A DNA stretch of 43,156 nt from Bacteroidales bacterium (GTDB lineage: Bacteria; Bacteroidota; Bacteroidia; Bacteroidales; WCHB1-69), in the NCBI GenBank assembly GCA_016285145.1, contig JAEEQE010000025.1:1-43156 (forward strand). The letters run 5' to 3'. Positions within the stretch are counted from its first letter, which is position 1, and every line of letters starts with the position of its first letter. Of this stretch, positions 6,776 through 14,541 are shown piece by piece. The notes beneath the pieces are model-generated. The model was not told the origin of the DNA and did not search any database. It saw only the letters and a list, made by a program, of their open reading frames with translations. The translations under genes and the position numbers were made by a program.

Positions 6776-7393
6776 ATGGCTAATGTTATAGATGTTGAAA
6801 GCAAGATTATCACCATGCGGAAGCATCAGGTGATATTGGATGCCGATGTAGCGGAACTGTATGGCGTAGAGACCAAACGTGTTAATGAGGCTGTCAGTAA
6901 CAATCCTGAGAAATTCCCAGATGGATATGTGTGGGAGTTACAGGAAGAAGAACTTTCGGCTTTAAGGTCGAAATTTTCGACCTTAAAGAAATTAGGCAGA
7001 GGACAACATTCAAAATATCCACCCAAGGCCTTTACTGAGAAAGGCCTCTACATGCTGGCCACAATCCTGAAGAGCCCGAAGGCGGTGGAGACGACCATCG
7101 CGATTGTGGAGGCCTATGCGAAGTTGAAGGAATTGTCGCGGGTGATGGTGGCGATACCACGGGCGGAGGAGAGCGAGGCGGGCAAGCAGGAACAAAACCG
7201 GCTGCTGCACCGAGGCGGCCAGCTTATCGACGACCTTCTTACGGATCTCCTGCCTGGGCAGAGCCGTGAGACCTCCTTTGAGCTGAACTTGGCGATGTTC
7301 AAGTTCCGTCATTCCGTAAAGCGGGAGAATGATGCCGAGGTAAGACAGCTGAAGGAGGAAATTGCACGGTTGAAACAGCGTTTGGACGGATGA
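6776..7393 (+). CDS. ORF6N-domain protein, copy 2
   Basis: This 205-residue paralogue of the gene at 5857 has the same domain order: ORF6N domain, then helical C-terminal half with a charged tail. From KAFTEKG onward only one residue differs between the proteins (H to Q near the end), and the DNA differs at only a handful of positions, so the duplication or a later gene conversion is recent. The central part after YVW is unrelated in sequence (ELQEEELSA then LKKLGRGQHSKYP) except for the shared LRSKFST encoded by the palindrome core. Such a pattern suggests replacement of a specificity segment. The function is unknown. Confidence 0.88.
   Translation: MANVIDVESKIITMRKHQVILDADVAELYGVETKRVNEAVSNNPEKFPDGYVWELQEEELSALRSKFSTLKKLGRGQHSKYPPKAFTEKGLYMLATILKSPKAVETTIAIVEAYAKLKELSRVMVAIPRAEESEAGKQEQNRLLHRGGQLIDDLLTDLLPGQSRETSFELNLAMFKFRHSVKRENDAEVRQLKEEIARLKQRLDG
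6960..6988 (+). repeat. Perfect intragenic palindrome, ORF6N copy 2
   Basis: Arms ctttaaggtcgaaa (6960-6973) and tttcgaccttaaag (6975-6988) pair perfectly around one central base. Compared with copy 1, three arm positions changed and the matching positions on the other arm changed to keep the symmetry. Confidence 0.95.
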
Positions 7394-7545
7394 TGTCGGA
7401 AGCCCGTGCCGTCTTCCCGGATCACGATGCGCTCATCCGGGGTTGTAGGACTGTGGTGTCTCCGACACTGGTGTTTGTGTTGAGGCACGCGTGTGGTCCT
7501 CAAATCCGACCACTGTTCCTTGATTTTTAATCCCTGTTGGTCGCT

Positions 7546-8352
7546 TCAAAAATGCCGTTTTGAAACAGGAAAATCAAAATAGGTGTCGGGGAAGGGCTCG
7601 TTGTGGAGGGTGAAGTGCCACCATTCGCCTTGCACGGGCTTGAAGCCGCGGCGGAGCATGGCGTTGCGCAGGAGCAGGCGGTTCTGCCGCTGTTGTTCGG
7701 TGATTTGCTCGGAGAAGGTGTGCGACCGCTCGCCGAAGAAGTCGAACGGGCCGCCCATGTCCACCTCCTCGCCTGTGGCGGCGTACACGAGGGTCAGGTC
7801 CACAGTGGAGCCGCGCGAGTGTCCGGATTTGCGGGCCACGAACCCGCGGGAGAATATCTGCTGCTTGGCAAGGCCGGGATAGAAGTCGGCGCGCATGAGC
7901 GTGTCGTTTGGATCCTGTCCCCATCGGCGGAAATGAGCCACAGCGCGTTGCGGACGATAGGCATCGTAAATCTTCAGTCGGAAACCTTGGGGGCGGAGGT
8001 CGTCGCTGACTTTCCGCAGGGCGGAAGCGGCCTTCTTCGTGAGGATGGCCACAGGCTCCTCGTAGCCGTCGATGCGGGTGCCCACGAAGTTGTAGTCACT
8101 GTAGTAGCGCATGTCCAGCAGAATGTCCGGGATGGTATCGGTGAGGAGGCAGAAGTCGGAAACTCCTGCCGTATCCCTGGCGGAAGGGGCGGGTGTGGCC
8201 ACGGCGGCAACTGTGTCAGTCACGGGCGTCGGCGGTTGCATCGGCGGTTGCCGCCGGCAGGATGCCGCTGACAGGAGGATGAACACCAGAAGCCATGCCG
8301 TATTCCATGTAGATGTGCCGTACATTGTGGGGCGTTGTTTTTCGGGCGGCAA
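7546..8352 (-). CDS. VanX/DdpX-type D-Ala-D-Ala dipeptidase, lipoprotein
   Basis: The product is a zinc D-alanyl-D-alanine dipeptidase of peptidase family M15D. Counting from the ATG at 8352, the zinc site is H178 and D185 in SGHSRGSTVD and H246 in EWWHF, the catalytic glutamate is E243, and R133 in YDAYRP matches the substrate-binding arginine of VanX. The N-terminus has a hydrophobic stretch ending LLSAASC, a lipobox with C32, so the enzyme is likely anchored in the periplasm and works in peptidoglycan peptide recycling. The internal ATG at 8325 gives a more typical signal peptide and may be the true start. No van resistance genes are nearby, so vancomycin resistance is not implied. The gene is divergent from ispD. 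Confidence 0.9.
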   Translation of the reverse strand: MPPEKQRPTMYGTSTWNTAWLLVFILLSAASCRRQPPMQPPTPVTDTVAAVATPAPSARDTAGVSDFCLLTDTIPDILLDMRYYSDYNFVGTRIDGYEEPVAILTKKAASALRKVSDDLRPQGFRLKIYDAYRPQRAVAHFRRWGQDPNDTLMRADFYPGLAKQQIFSRGFVARKSGHSRGSTVDLTLVYAATGEEVDMGGPFDFFGERSHTFSEQITEQQRQNRLLLRNAMLRRGFKPVQGEWWHFTLHNEPFPDTYFDFPVSKRHF

Positions 8353-8391
8353 AAATAGAAAATAATGGCGAGCGGATTGTACAATAAATTG

Positions 8392-8399
8392 TATTTTTG
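8392..8399 (+). promoter_or_regulatory. -7 promoter element of ispD
   Basis: TATTTTTG matches the Bacteroidota -7 consensus and lies 24 bases before the ispD ATG. Confidence 0.6.
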
Positions 8400-8423
8400 C
8401 ACCCTCAATAGGAAACTCGGAAT

Positions 8424-9128
8424 ATGGATGATTCTAAAAATGTTGCAATCCTGATGGCTGCCGGACGGGGCAAGCGTCTGGGCGGGGATGTCCCGAAGCA
8501 GTTTTGCCGTGTCAACGACAAGATGCTGATGGAGTATGCCTTGGAGACGTTTCAGCATCATCCGTGCATTGACGAGATGGTAATCGTGCTGCCGGAGGAG
8601 TATTTGAAAATGCAGGAATTGCTTGAATATCTGTTCGGTAAGTACGACAAGCTGAACCAGGTGCTGGCCGGCGGCGACGAGCGTTTCCAGTCGTCGTGGA
8701 GTGCGGTGCAATGGTTTGTGGACCGCCTGGACGATCATCTGCTGCTGCACGATGCCGCCCGCCCGGGCATGACAGTCCGCATTGTGGACGACCTGCTCGA
8801 CGCTTTGCAGCATGGCGAGGCTGCGGTGACGGCCCTTCCGGCCACGGATACGGTTATCCGGGTGGATGGAGAACAGCATCTTCAGGAGACGCTTGTGCGC
8901 GAGGGACTCTATTACGCCCAGACACCGCAGGCGTTCCGCGCGGGATTGCTCTACGACTGCTTCGTGCAGCTGATCCAGCAGGGTGGGGCGTTGCCCACCG
9001 ACGAGAGTGGTCTTGTGGCCCGTTTTCATCCCGAAGTGCCCATTAAAATTGTTAAAGGCGAGGCCCGCAACTTCAAGGTGACCTATTCGGAGGATCTGGA
9101 TATCATCCAACATTATTTAAATATATAG
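8424..9128 (+). CDS. ispD: 2-C-methyl-D-erythritol 4-phosphate cytidylyltransferase
   Basis: This enzyme transfers CMP from CTP to 2-C-methyl-D-erythritol 4-phosphate, the third step of the MEP isoprenoid pathway in the cytosol. The 234-residue protein has the nucleotide-binding loop LMAAGRGKRLGGDVPKQF (10-27), LLHDAARPG (107-115), LPATDTVI (138-145), TPQAFR (167-172) and a C-terminal VKGEARNFKVTYSEDL. All fit IspD, and length is standard. A related TarI-type (ribitol phosphate) activity is less likely given no cell-wall teichoic acid genes nearby. It has its own promoter and may read through into the small exported protein gene 23 bases downstream. Confidence 0.92.
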   Translation: MDDSKNVAILMAAGRGKRLGGDVPKQFCRVNDKMLMEYALETFQHHPCIDEMVIVLPEEYLKMQELLEYLFGKYDKLNQVLAGGDERFQSSWSAVQWFVDRLDDHLLLHDAARPGMTVRIVDDLLDALQHGEAAVTALPATDTVIRVDGEQHLQETLVREGLYYAQTPQAFRAGLLYDCFVQLIQQGGALPTDESGLVARFHPEVPIKIVKGEARNFKVTYSEDLDIIQHYLNI

Positions 9129-9151
9129 AATAGTGATTAGTATTTTCTATT

Positions 9152-9580
9152 ATGATGAAAAATAATCTTTTGTTATGCCTTCTTTTCATGGGGATTTTCT
9201 CCTTTTGTTCGGCTCAGGATAAAAATAATCCTTCTGAAGAGGTTGGTTTGACACGCAAGGCGGTCATGATTACGAATGCCGGTGCGCTTGACAGAGAACA
9301 AGTATTCGAGGGCAAATACCTCCAGAATGAAACCGATATGGCGTACCGCAGCCAGGCGAAGGAAAGGGCGATGTGTGACTTTGCCCGTAAGTTTCATACG
9401 TCCGTCATTGTGGAACCGTACGTTACGGTGAAGAAACAGAAAGGCTATTTTATGGTGAAGGTGAAGGGCTATCCGATGAAGGGAATGGCCCCTACTGGTA
9501 AAGACCACAAAGGAAGTGTCACAATTGATAGTAAAGATGTGCCGCAGGATAGGAAGATTCTGCGGGAAAACCGCCAATGA
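9152..9580 (+). CDS. Small exported protein of unknown function
   Basis: This gene encodes 142 residues beginning with a clear signal peptide (LLLCLLFMGIFSFCSAQ), so the mature protein is exported; the cysteine before SAQ leaves open a lipoprotein form. The mature part has a segment running MAYRSQAKERAMCDFARKF that suggests an amphipathic helix, then basic, possibly beta-rich sequence. I do not recognise the family. The gene follows ispD by 23 bases with no promoter in between, but a functional link is not evident. Confidence 0.65.
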   Translation: MMKNNLLLCLLFMGIFSFCSAQDKNNPSEEVGLTRKAVMITNAGALDREQVFEGKYLQNETDMAYRSQAKERAMCDFARKFHTSVIVEPYVTVKKQKGYFMVKVKGYPMKGMAPTGKDHKGSVTIDSKDVPQDRKILRENRQ

Positions 9581-9584
9581 CGGG

Positions 9585-9615
9585 TTGGGGCGAATCACTT
9601 TTTTTGCTACTTTTG
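9585..9615 (+). promoter_or_regulatory. Promoter of the trans-sulfuration enzyme gene
   Basis: TTG at 9585-9587 and TACTTTTG at 9608-9615 are 20 bases apart. The promoter supports the ATG at 9676 rather than the upstream in-frame ATG at 9577. Confidence 0.6.
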
Positions 9616-9675
9616 CACTCCCGTTTTTACACTGGAAATTTCATTTTTTACAACAATAAAATTGTATTAATAATT

Positions 9676-10872
9676 ATGGAAAAATTCGATCCCGCAACCA
9701 ACCTTGAAAGATTGGACAAAAAAGATGCCTACCGTGGTGTCAATCCGGCCATTTGCGACAGTGCCACCTTTATGTTTGAACAGGCCAAAACGATGACCGA
9801 CACCTTCCACGGCGAAACGGAAGGCTATTTCCTCTATTCCCGTCATTGGAATCCCAGCACGCTCTCCTTGGCGCAGTCGTTAGCCGCCATCGAGGGTACC
9901 GAACTGGCATGGGCCACTGGTTCCGGCATGGCCGCCATCACCGTGGCTTTGCTGCATGAGGTGAAATCCGGCGACCATATCGTTTCCAGCATGACGACAT
10001 ACGGCGGCACGTTCGCCTTCTTGAACAACTACCTCAAGAAATTCAACGTGGATGTCACGTTTGTGAACATGCAGGACTTGGAAGCTGTGAAAAAAGCTAT
10101 CCGCCCGAATACCAAGGTCCTTTACACGGAGACGATGAACAATCCGCTGCTCCGCATCGCCAACCTGCCCGAGCTTTCCAAGATTGCTCACGCCGCTGGC
10201 GCAAAATTGCTGGTTGACAATACCTTCACCCCGATGATTTTCTCTCCCTACCGTCTTGGTGCTGACGTGGTGATTTATAGTATGACCAAATATGTGAACG
10301 GCATGAACGACTGCGTGGCTGGCGCCATCTGCGGTTCCGCCGAATATATCAACTCCTTGATCGATGTGAATACTGGCACCGCCATGTTGCTGGGTCCCGT
10401 GTTGGATACCTTCCGCTCCACGAGCATCCAGAAGAACCTCCATACACTGCACATCCGTATGAAGAAACATAGTGAGAATGCCATGTATCTGGCCAAGCGT
10501 TTCAAAGAGACGGGCATCAAATACAACTATCCCGGTCTTCCCGAGCATCCTGACCATGAGCTCTTCAAATCTATGATGAACGATGGTTACGGCTTCGGCG
10601 GCATGATTTCCATCGACATGGGCACGGCTGAAAGAGCCAGTGCGATCATGGAGAAGATGCAGGAGCTGGGCGTGGGTTACCTCGCTGTCAGCCTCGGCTA
10701 TTTCAAGACGTTGTTCAGCAACTCCGGCAAATCCACCTCTTCCGAGGTTCCCGAGGACATTCAGAAAGAAATGGGCATGAGTGAAGGCCTCATCCGTTTC
10801 TCCATGGGCTTGGACAACGATCCGGAAAGAACTTTCCAGTTGATCAAACAAGCTATCGACGCGACCAAATAA
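9676..10872 (+). CDS. PLP-dependent trans-sulfuration enzyme (Cys/Met metabolism family)
   Basis: This 398-residue cytosolic enzyme belongs to the family of cystathionine gamma-synthase, cystathionine gamma-lyase, methionine gamma-lyase and O-acetylhomoserine sulfhydrylase. PLP would bind K205 in YSMTKYVNG, with D181 in VDNTF, the phosphate loop ATGSGMAAI (80-88) and Y109 in TTYGG. Methionine gamma-lyases typically have a cysteine in TLYGC; here G111 occupies that place, so a synthase or sulfhydrylase or cystathionine-type lyase is more likely than a classical methionine gamma-lyase. I chose the ATG at 9676 because the in-frame ATG at 9577 lies upstream of the promoter. A strong terminator follows. 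Confidence 0.88.
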   Translation: MEKFDPATNLERLDKKDAYRGVNPAICDSATFMFEQAKTMTDTFHGETEGYFLYSRHWNPSTLSLAQSLAAIEGTELAWATGSGMAAITVALLHEVKSGDHIVSSMTTYGGTFAFLNNYLKKFNVDVTFVNMQDLEAVKKAIRPNTKVLYTETMNNPLLRIANLPELSKIAHAAGAKLLVDNTFTPMIFSPYRLGADVVIYSMTKYVNGMNDCVAGAICGSAEYINSLIDVNTGTAMLLGPVLDTFRSTSIQKNLHTLHIRMKKHSENAMYLAKRFKETGIKYNYPGLPEHPDHELFKSMMNDGYGFGGMISIDMGTAERASAIMEKMQELGVGYLAVSLGYFKTLFSNSGKSTSSEVPEDIQKEMGMSEGLIRFSMGLDNDPERTFQLIKQAIDATK

Positions 10873-10899
10873 GTTTTTTCATTATAAAAAACAAGTGGA

Positions 10900-10939
10900 A
10901 AAAAGTCCAATGGCAGAACATTCTGCTGTTGGACTTTTT
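10900..10939 (+). terminator. Terminator between the PLP enzyme gene and lpxD, overlapping the lpxD promoter
   Basis: Nineteen-base arms (10900-10918 and 10921-10939) pair with only two mismatches and end in five Ts. An A-run on the left makes it potentially bidirectional. The right arm overlaps the TTGG that could serve as the lpxD -33 element. Confidence 0.75.
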
Positions 10940-10960
10940 GCTTTGAATTTTGTATCTTTG
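10929..10960 (+). promoter_or_regulatory. Promoter of lpxD-lpxC
   Basis: TTGG at 10929-10932 and TATCTTTG at 10953-10960 are 20 bases apart; the lpxD ATG is 18 bases downstream. Confidence 0.65.
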
Positions 10961-10978
10961 CAGCCAAATTTTAAGCAC

Positions 10979-12004
10979 ATGAAATTTACCGTTTCCCAGA
11001 TAGCCGAACTGCTTTCTGCTGAGGTGGTTGGAAACCCCGATGGGGTGATTACCACGATATGTAAAATAGAGGAGGGTGTGCAGGGTGGACTGACATTTCT
11101 TTCCAATCCGAAATACACTCATTACATATATGACACCAAGGCCACTGCGGCCATCGTCAACCGCGACTTCGTTCCGGAACGTGAGGTTCCCTGCACGCTG
11201 ATTCGTGTGGACAACTCGTATCTGGCTTTTGCCAAGCTGCTGAATTTCTATCAGGAGATGGTGATGCAGAATGCCAAGGTCGGCGTTTCCGACAAGGCTT
11301 GTGTGGCTCCGTCGGCGAAAATCGGCGAGAATGTCTATATCGGCGAGTTTGTGAGTGTGGGTGAGAACGTAGTCGTTGGCAACGGTGTGCGCCTCTACCC
11401 GCACGTCTGCTTGGGCGATAACGTCAGGGTGGGGGACAGAACGACCCTCAACTCTGGAGTGAAGGTGTATGCCGATTGTGTGATTGGCAGCGACTGCATT
11501 GTTCATGCAGGTGCGGTGATCGGGGCCGATGGCTTCGGCTTTGCGGCCCAGGACGGCCAGTACCTCAAGATCCCGCAAATCGGTAATGTGATCATCGGCA
11601 ATAATGTGGAAATCGGGGCCAATACTTGCATCGACCGGGCGACGATGGGTTCCACCAAGATTGAAGACAATGTCAAGATTGACAACTTGGTGCAGATTGC
11701 GCACAACGTCACGGTGGGCGAGGGTACGGGCATGGCGGCCCAGGTGGGCATTGCCGGCTCGGCCAAGATCGGCAAGCACTGCATTCTGGCGGGACAAGCC
11801 GGCGTGGCGGGCCACATCACCGTGGATGACGGCACCGTCGTGGGTGCGCAGGCGGGCGTGTCGCACTCGCTGAAGAAGGGCATGTATCTGGGCAATCCGG
11901 CCATCCCGCTCGGCGAGGAGCGCCGCTTGATTGTCTATCGGCGCAAACTGCCGGAACTTTTCAAAAAGATTCAGAATGTGAAGGCACAAGAAAAAGACCA
12001 ATAA
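10979..12004 (+). CDS. lpxD: UDP-3-O-acylglucosamine N-acyltransferase
   Basis: LpxD adds the N-linked 3-hydroxyacyl chain to UDP-acylglucosamine, the third step of lipid A synthesis. The 341-residue protein has the N-terminal uridine-binding domain (1-100, including FLSNPKY) and then a run of hexapeptide repeats of the left-handed beta-helix (about 103-320) with GADGFGF at 183-189 and the catalytic histidine H242 in VQIAHNV. The ATG at 10979 is favoured because it follows a perfect promoter; the in-frame ATG at 10895 lies inside the terminator. lpxC follows after 36 bases with no promoter or terminator, so the two form an operon. Confidence 0.96.
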   Translation: MKFTVSQIAELLSAEVVGNPDGVITTICKIEEGVQGGLTFLSNPKYTHYIYDTKATAAIVNRDFVPEREVPCTLIRVDNSYLAFAKLLNFYQEMVMQNAKVGVSDKACVAPSAKIGENVYIGEFVSVGENVVVGNGVRLYPHVCLGDNVRVGDRTTLNSGVKVYADCVIGSDCIVHAGAVIGADGFGFAAQDGQYLKIPQIGNVIIGNNVEIGANTCIDRATMGSTKIEDNVKIDNLVQIAHNVTVGEGTGMAAQVGIAGSAKIGKHCILAGQAGVAGHITVDDGTVVGAQAGVSHSLKKGMYLGNPAIPLGEERRLIVYRRKLPELFKKIQNVKAQEKDQ

Positions 12005-12040
12005 GCCTTCGAGAATAATCCTAAATAAATTTTAGTGTTA

Positions 12041-12967
12041 ATGAACAAACAAACAACAGTATCTGCTCCGATCTCCGTGTCGGGCAGGGGATTGCACACC
12101 GGCCAGCAGGTGACCGTCACCTTCGAGCCGGCCCCCGCTGACTATGGCATCCGCTTCCTGCGGGCCGATCTGCCAGGCGAACCCGTGGTGCGGGCCATCC
12201 CGCAGAATGTGTTTGACACCTCCCGCGGTACCTCCATCAAGGAAGGAGATGCCCAAGTGCATACTATTGAGCATCTTATGGCTGCGTTGGCTGGCCTCGG
12301 TATCGACAACGTATGTGTGCGCACGCACGGGCCCGAGACACCTATCCTCGACGGAAGCTCACGCGTGTATGTGGAAATGCTCAAGGAGACGGGCCTCCGC
12401 GAACTGGATGCGCCGCGCCGTTGCGGGACTCTGAAAAATGAGATAACGCTCTCCATACCTGAACAGAAGGTGAAGCTGACCATCCGCCCTGCCGACCATT
12501 TCAAAATGACGGTGAAGGTGGACTATGGCACCAAAGTGCTGGCTGAACAAGAGGCCGTGCTGGACAACATTGAGGATTTCTATCCAGAGGTTTATAACTG
12601 TCGTACATTCGTGTTCCTGAATGAGTTGCAGTTTTTGATCCAAAACAATCTGGTGCGCGGCGGCGACCTCGACAACGCCATCGTCTTCGTGGATCAGGTG
12701 CCTGAGCCGCAGGTGCTCAAGCAGCTTGGCCAGTTTTTCCACAAGGAGGACATCACGGTGATGCCCAACCATGTGCTCAACAATGTGACTTTGCGGCATG
12801 AGAACGAGCCGGCCCGCCACAAGTTGCTTGACCTTATGGGCGACCTCTATTTGCTGGGGGTTCCCCTCAAAGCGGAAATCATCGCTGAACGTCCGGGACA
12901 TCTGGCCAACACGACCTTCGCGAAAAAAATTTTAGAGAATTCGGATTTTTGTGTAACAAATCTTTAA
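12041..12967 (+). CDS. lpxC: UDP-3-O-acyl-N-acetylglucosamine deacetylase, unfused
   Basis: LpxC is the zinc deacetylase that commits precursors to lipid A. Zinc and catalytic residues are visible: H78 with E77 in HTIEHLMAAL, the RHKLLDLMGD segment carrying the second histidine and the aspartate, and the late GHLANTTF histidine. The protein is 308 residues, the size of proteobacterial LpxC. Many Bacteroidota instead encode LpxC fused to FabZ at about 460 residues; here the frame stops right after the LpxC domain, and no FabZ sequence or lpxA follows. The ATG at 12041 is preferred to the GTG at 12035. It is co-transcribed with lpxD and ends at the terminator at 13058. Confidence 0.95.
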   Translation: MNKQTTVSAPISVSGRGLHTGQQVTVTFEPAPADYGIRFLRADLPGEPVVRAIPQNVFDTSRGTSIKEGDAQVHTIEHLMAALAGLGIDNVCVRTHGPETPILDGSSRVYVEMLKETGLRELDAPRRCGTLKNEITLSIPEQKVKLTIRPADHFKMTVKVDYGTKVLAEQEAVLDNIEDFYPEVYNCRTFVFLNELQFLIQNNLVRGGDLDNAIVFVDQVPEPQVLKQLGQFFHKEDITVMPNHVLNNVTLRHENEPARHKLLDLMGDLYLLGVPLKAEIIAERPGHLANTTFAKKILENSDFCVTNL

Positions 12968-13057
12968 ACTCAACGTATAGGGAACGTGTTGATTATTGAC
13001 ATTATTATTGGAAAATAATTAGTGTTCAATTATCTTACATAGGTTAATGGTTTGATG

Positions 13058-13090
13058 CAGCGGAGGCGTGGTTGCTTCCGCTGTTTTTTT
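13058..13090 (+). terminator. Terminator after lpxC
   Basis: CAGCGGA (13058-13064) pairs with TCCGCTG (13077-13083), extended inward with G-T pairs, followed by seven Ts. The T-run abuts the next gene's -7 element. Confidence 0.8.
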
Positions 13091-13091
13091 G

Positions 13092-13099
13092 TATCTTTG
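13092..13099 (+). promoter_or_regulatory. -7 promoter element before the gene at 13125 and dapA
   Basis: TATCTTTG begins two bases after the lpxC terminator's T-run, so terminator and promoter are interleaved. Confidence 0.65.
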
Positions 13100-13124
13100 C
13101 CGCCGTTATTGTAAAACGCATTAT

Positions 13125-13661
13125 ATGTTTCAGAAAATCAAGGATTATTTTCTAAATAAATATCTTACTGATAATAAGCCGGATAGAAGACCGAGGCTGG
13201 TGGCTTTGACGCAGGCTCGCTCCATTGGAATCCTGTGCGAAATCACCAACGAAGATTCCTACAAGAGCATCTTCCACATCTTCACACGCCTTCAGGAGTC
13301 GGGCCGGAATGTGAAACTTATCGGATATGTGAATGAGAAAGAGGTCCCTTTCTACTGTCTTCCCCAGCTTACCGCCGATTACTTCTGCAACAAGCATCTC
13401 AACTGGTACGGGCTTCCCAATATGGTGCAAATTCAGGATTTTCTGAAGGTGGACTATGATATGGTGATTGATTTCAATTATCGTTATAATGCGCCTGTCA
13501 AGGCCATCTTGTCGCTGACGCACGCGCAGTTTATCGTAGGCCGGATGCCGGATTGTGGCAAACTCTATGACTTATATCTCGACTGTTTGGATTGTGACAA
13601 TCTGAAATATTTGGAAGCGATTCACAAATACACTCAAAAACTCAGTGGCAATGACAGATAG
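13125..13661 (+). CDS. Conserved Bacteroidota protein of unknown function (DUF6913-like)
   Basis: This 178-residue cytosolic protein starts MFQKIKDYFLNKYL and contains IGILCEITNEDSYKSIFHIFTRLQESGRNVKLIGYVNEKE and a later DYDMVIDFNYRYN segment. The layout suggests an alpha/beta fold. It resembles, from memory, a Bacteroidota family of unknown function often found by dapA (DUF6913); I hold that name loosely. The ATG at 13125 follows the promoter; the in-frame ATG at 13068 lies in the terminator. Its end overlaps the start of dapA by 17 bases, so the two are co-translated. Confidence 0.75.
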   Translation: MFQKIKDYFLNKYLTDNKPDRRPRLVALTQARSIGILCEITNEDSYKSIFHIFTRLQESGRNVKLIGYVNEKEVPFYCLPQLTADYFCNKHLNWYGLPNMVQIQDFLKVDYDMVIDFNYRYNAPVKAILSLTHAQFIVGRMPDCGKLYDLYLDCLDCDNLKYLEAIHKYTQKLSGNDR

Positions 13662-14535
13662 CATATCCCGTTTCAAAGGTCTTGGGGTGGCGCTCATCAC
13701 TCCGTTCCGCCCTTCGGGCGAGGTGGATTACCCCCGTCTGGAAGCATTGGTGGACCGTATGGTCTGCAACCGTGTGGACTATTTGCTTGCTTTGGGCACC
13801 ACCAGCGAATACCCGACGTTGAACCCGCAGGAGCGCGACGACGTGCTGCGCTGCATCACGGAGACCAACGGGGGACGCCTGCCGGTGATGTACGGCCTCG
13901 GCGGGCCCAACACTCAGATGATGATCCACCAACTCTCCCGCGTGGAGCGTCTTGCCGTGGATGCGGTGCTCTCGGTGACCCCTTACTACAACAAGCCCAG
14001 CCAGGCGGGCCTGCTGGCCCATTACAAAGCTTTGGCCGAGCATTGTCCGCTGCCGATGTTTCTCTATAACGTGCCCGGACGCACGGCCACGAACATTCAG
14101 GCGGATACGGTGCTGCGGGTGGTCGAGGCCTGCCCCAATGTGGTGGGTATCAAGGAGGCCTCCGGCAGCATGAAACAGATTCTTTATCTTCTCAACCATA
14201 AACCCGACAACTTTTTGGTGATATCCGGTGATGACATGCTGACTCTGCCGCTGATGGCTGCCGGCATGGACGGACTGATCTCCGTGATGGCCAACGCTTT
14301 CCCGGCAGAGGTTTCCAATATGGTCCATCTGGCTGCCGCGGATCAGTTCATCAAGGCGCGCCTCTATCACGACAAGCTCTTCGACCTCGCACAGGCCTGC
14401 TTCAAGGAGGGCAATCCCTGCGGCATCAAGGCCGTGTTGTACGAGCAAGGGAAAATCGACAATGTGTTGCGACTGCCGCTTGTCAGCGTGTCCGAAGAAT
14501 TACAGCAGAAAATCCACGATCTTCTTAATCTATAA
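13645..14535 (+). CDS. dapA: 4-hydroxy-tetrahydrodipicolinate synthase
   Basis: DapA condenses pyruvate with aspartate semialdehyde in the lysine and diaminopimelate pathway, feeding peptidoglycan. The 296-residue protein shows the TIM-barrel motifs: GVALITPF, the LGTTSEYPTL loop (50-59) with the catalytic threonine, YYNKPSQ with Y115, LYNVPGRTA with Y141, and VGIKEASG with the Schiff-base lysine K170. Either ATG at 13645 or 13651 is possible; both lie within the end of the previous gene. It is the second gene of a two-gene unit, with the carboxypeptidase gene 6 bases downstream perhaps also included. Confidence 0.96.
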   Translation: MAMTDSISRFKGLGVALITPFRPSGEVDYPRLEALVDRMVCNRVDYLLALGTTSEYPTLNPQERDDVLRCITETNGGRLPVMYGLGGPNTQMMIHQLSRVERLAVDAVLSVTPYYNKPSQAGLLAHYKALAEHCPLPMFLYNVPGRTATNIQADTVLRVVEACPNVVGIKEASGSMKQILYLLNHKPDNFLVISGDDMLTLPLMAAGMDGLISVMANAFPAEVSNMVHLAAADQFIKARLYHDKLFDLAQACFKEGNPCGIKAVLYEQGKIDNVLRLPLVSVSEELQQKIHDLLNL

Positions 14536-14541
14536 TTTTCT

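Larger units (their letters stand above)
6477..7407 (+). repeat. Tandem duplication unit 2 (ORF6N gene with leader)
   Basis: This is the second copy of the unit 5567-6476. It is 931 bases long; 12 of the 21 extra bases are in the coding variable segment and the rest in the AT-rich leader. Identity ends at gccgtc (7408-7413), the same hexamer that starts both units. Confidence 0.9.

Noticed and set aside
7546-8352. Vancomycin resistance by VanX
   Set aside because: The protein is a lipoprotein-type dipeptidase without vanA, vanH, vanR or vanS neighbours; recycling is more likely.
9577-9675. Upstream start codons for the PLP enzyme
   Set aside because: The region contains its promoter, so translation must start at 9676. 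The same reasoning removed upstream starts of lpxD, galE, the 13125 gene and the 24561 lipoprotein.
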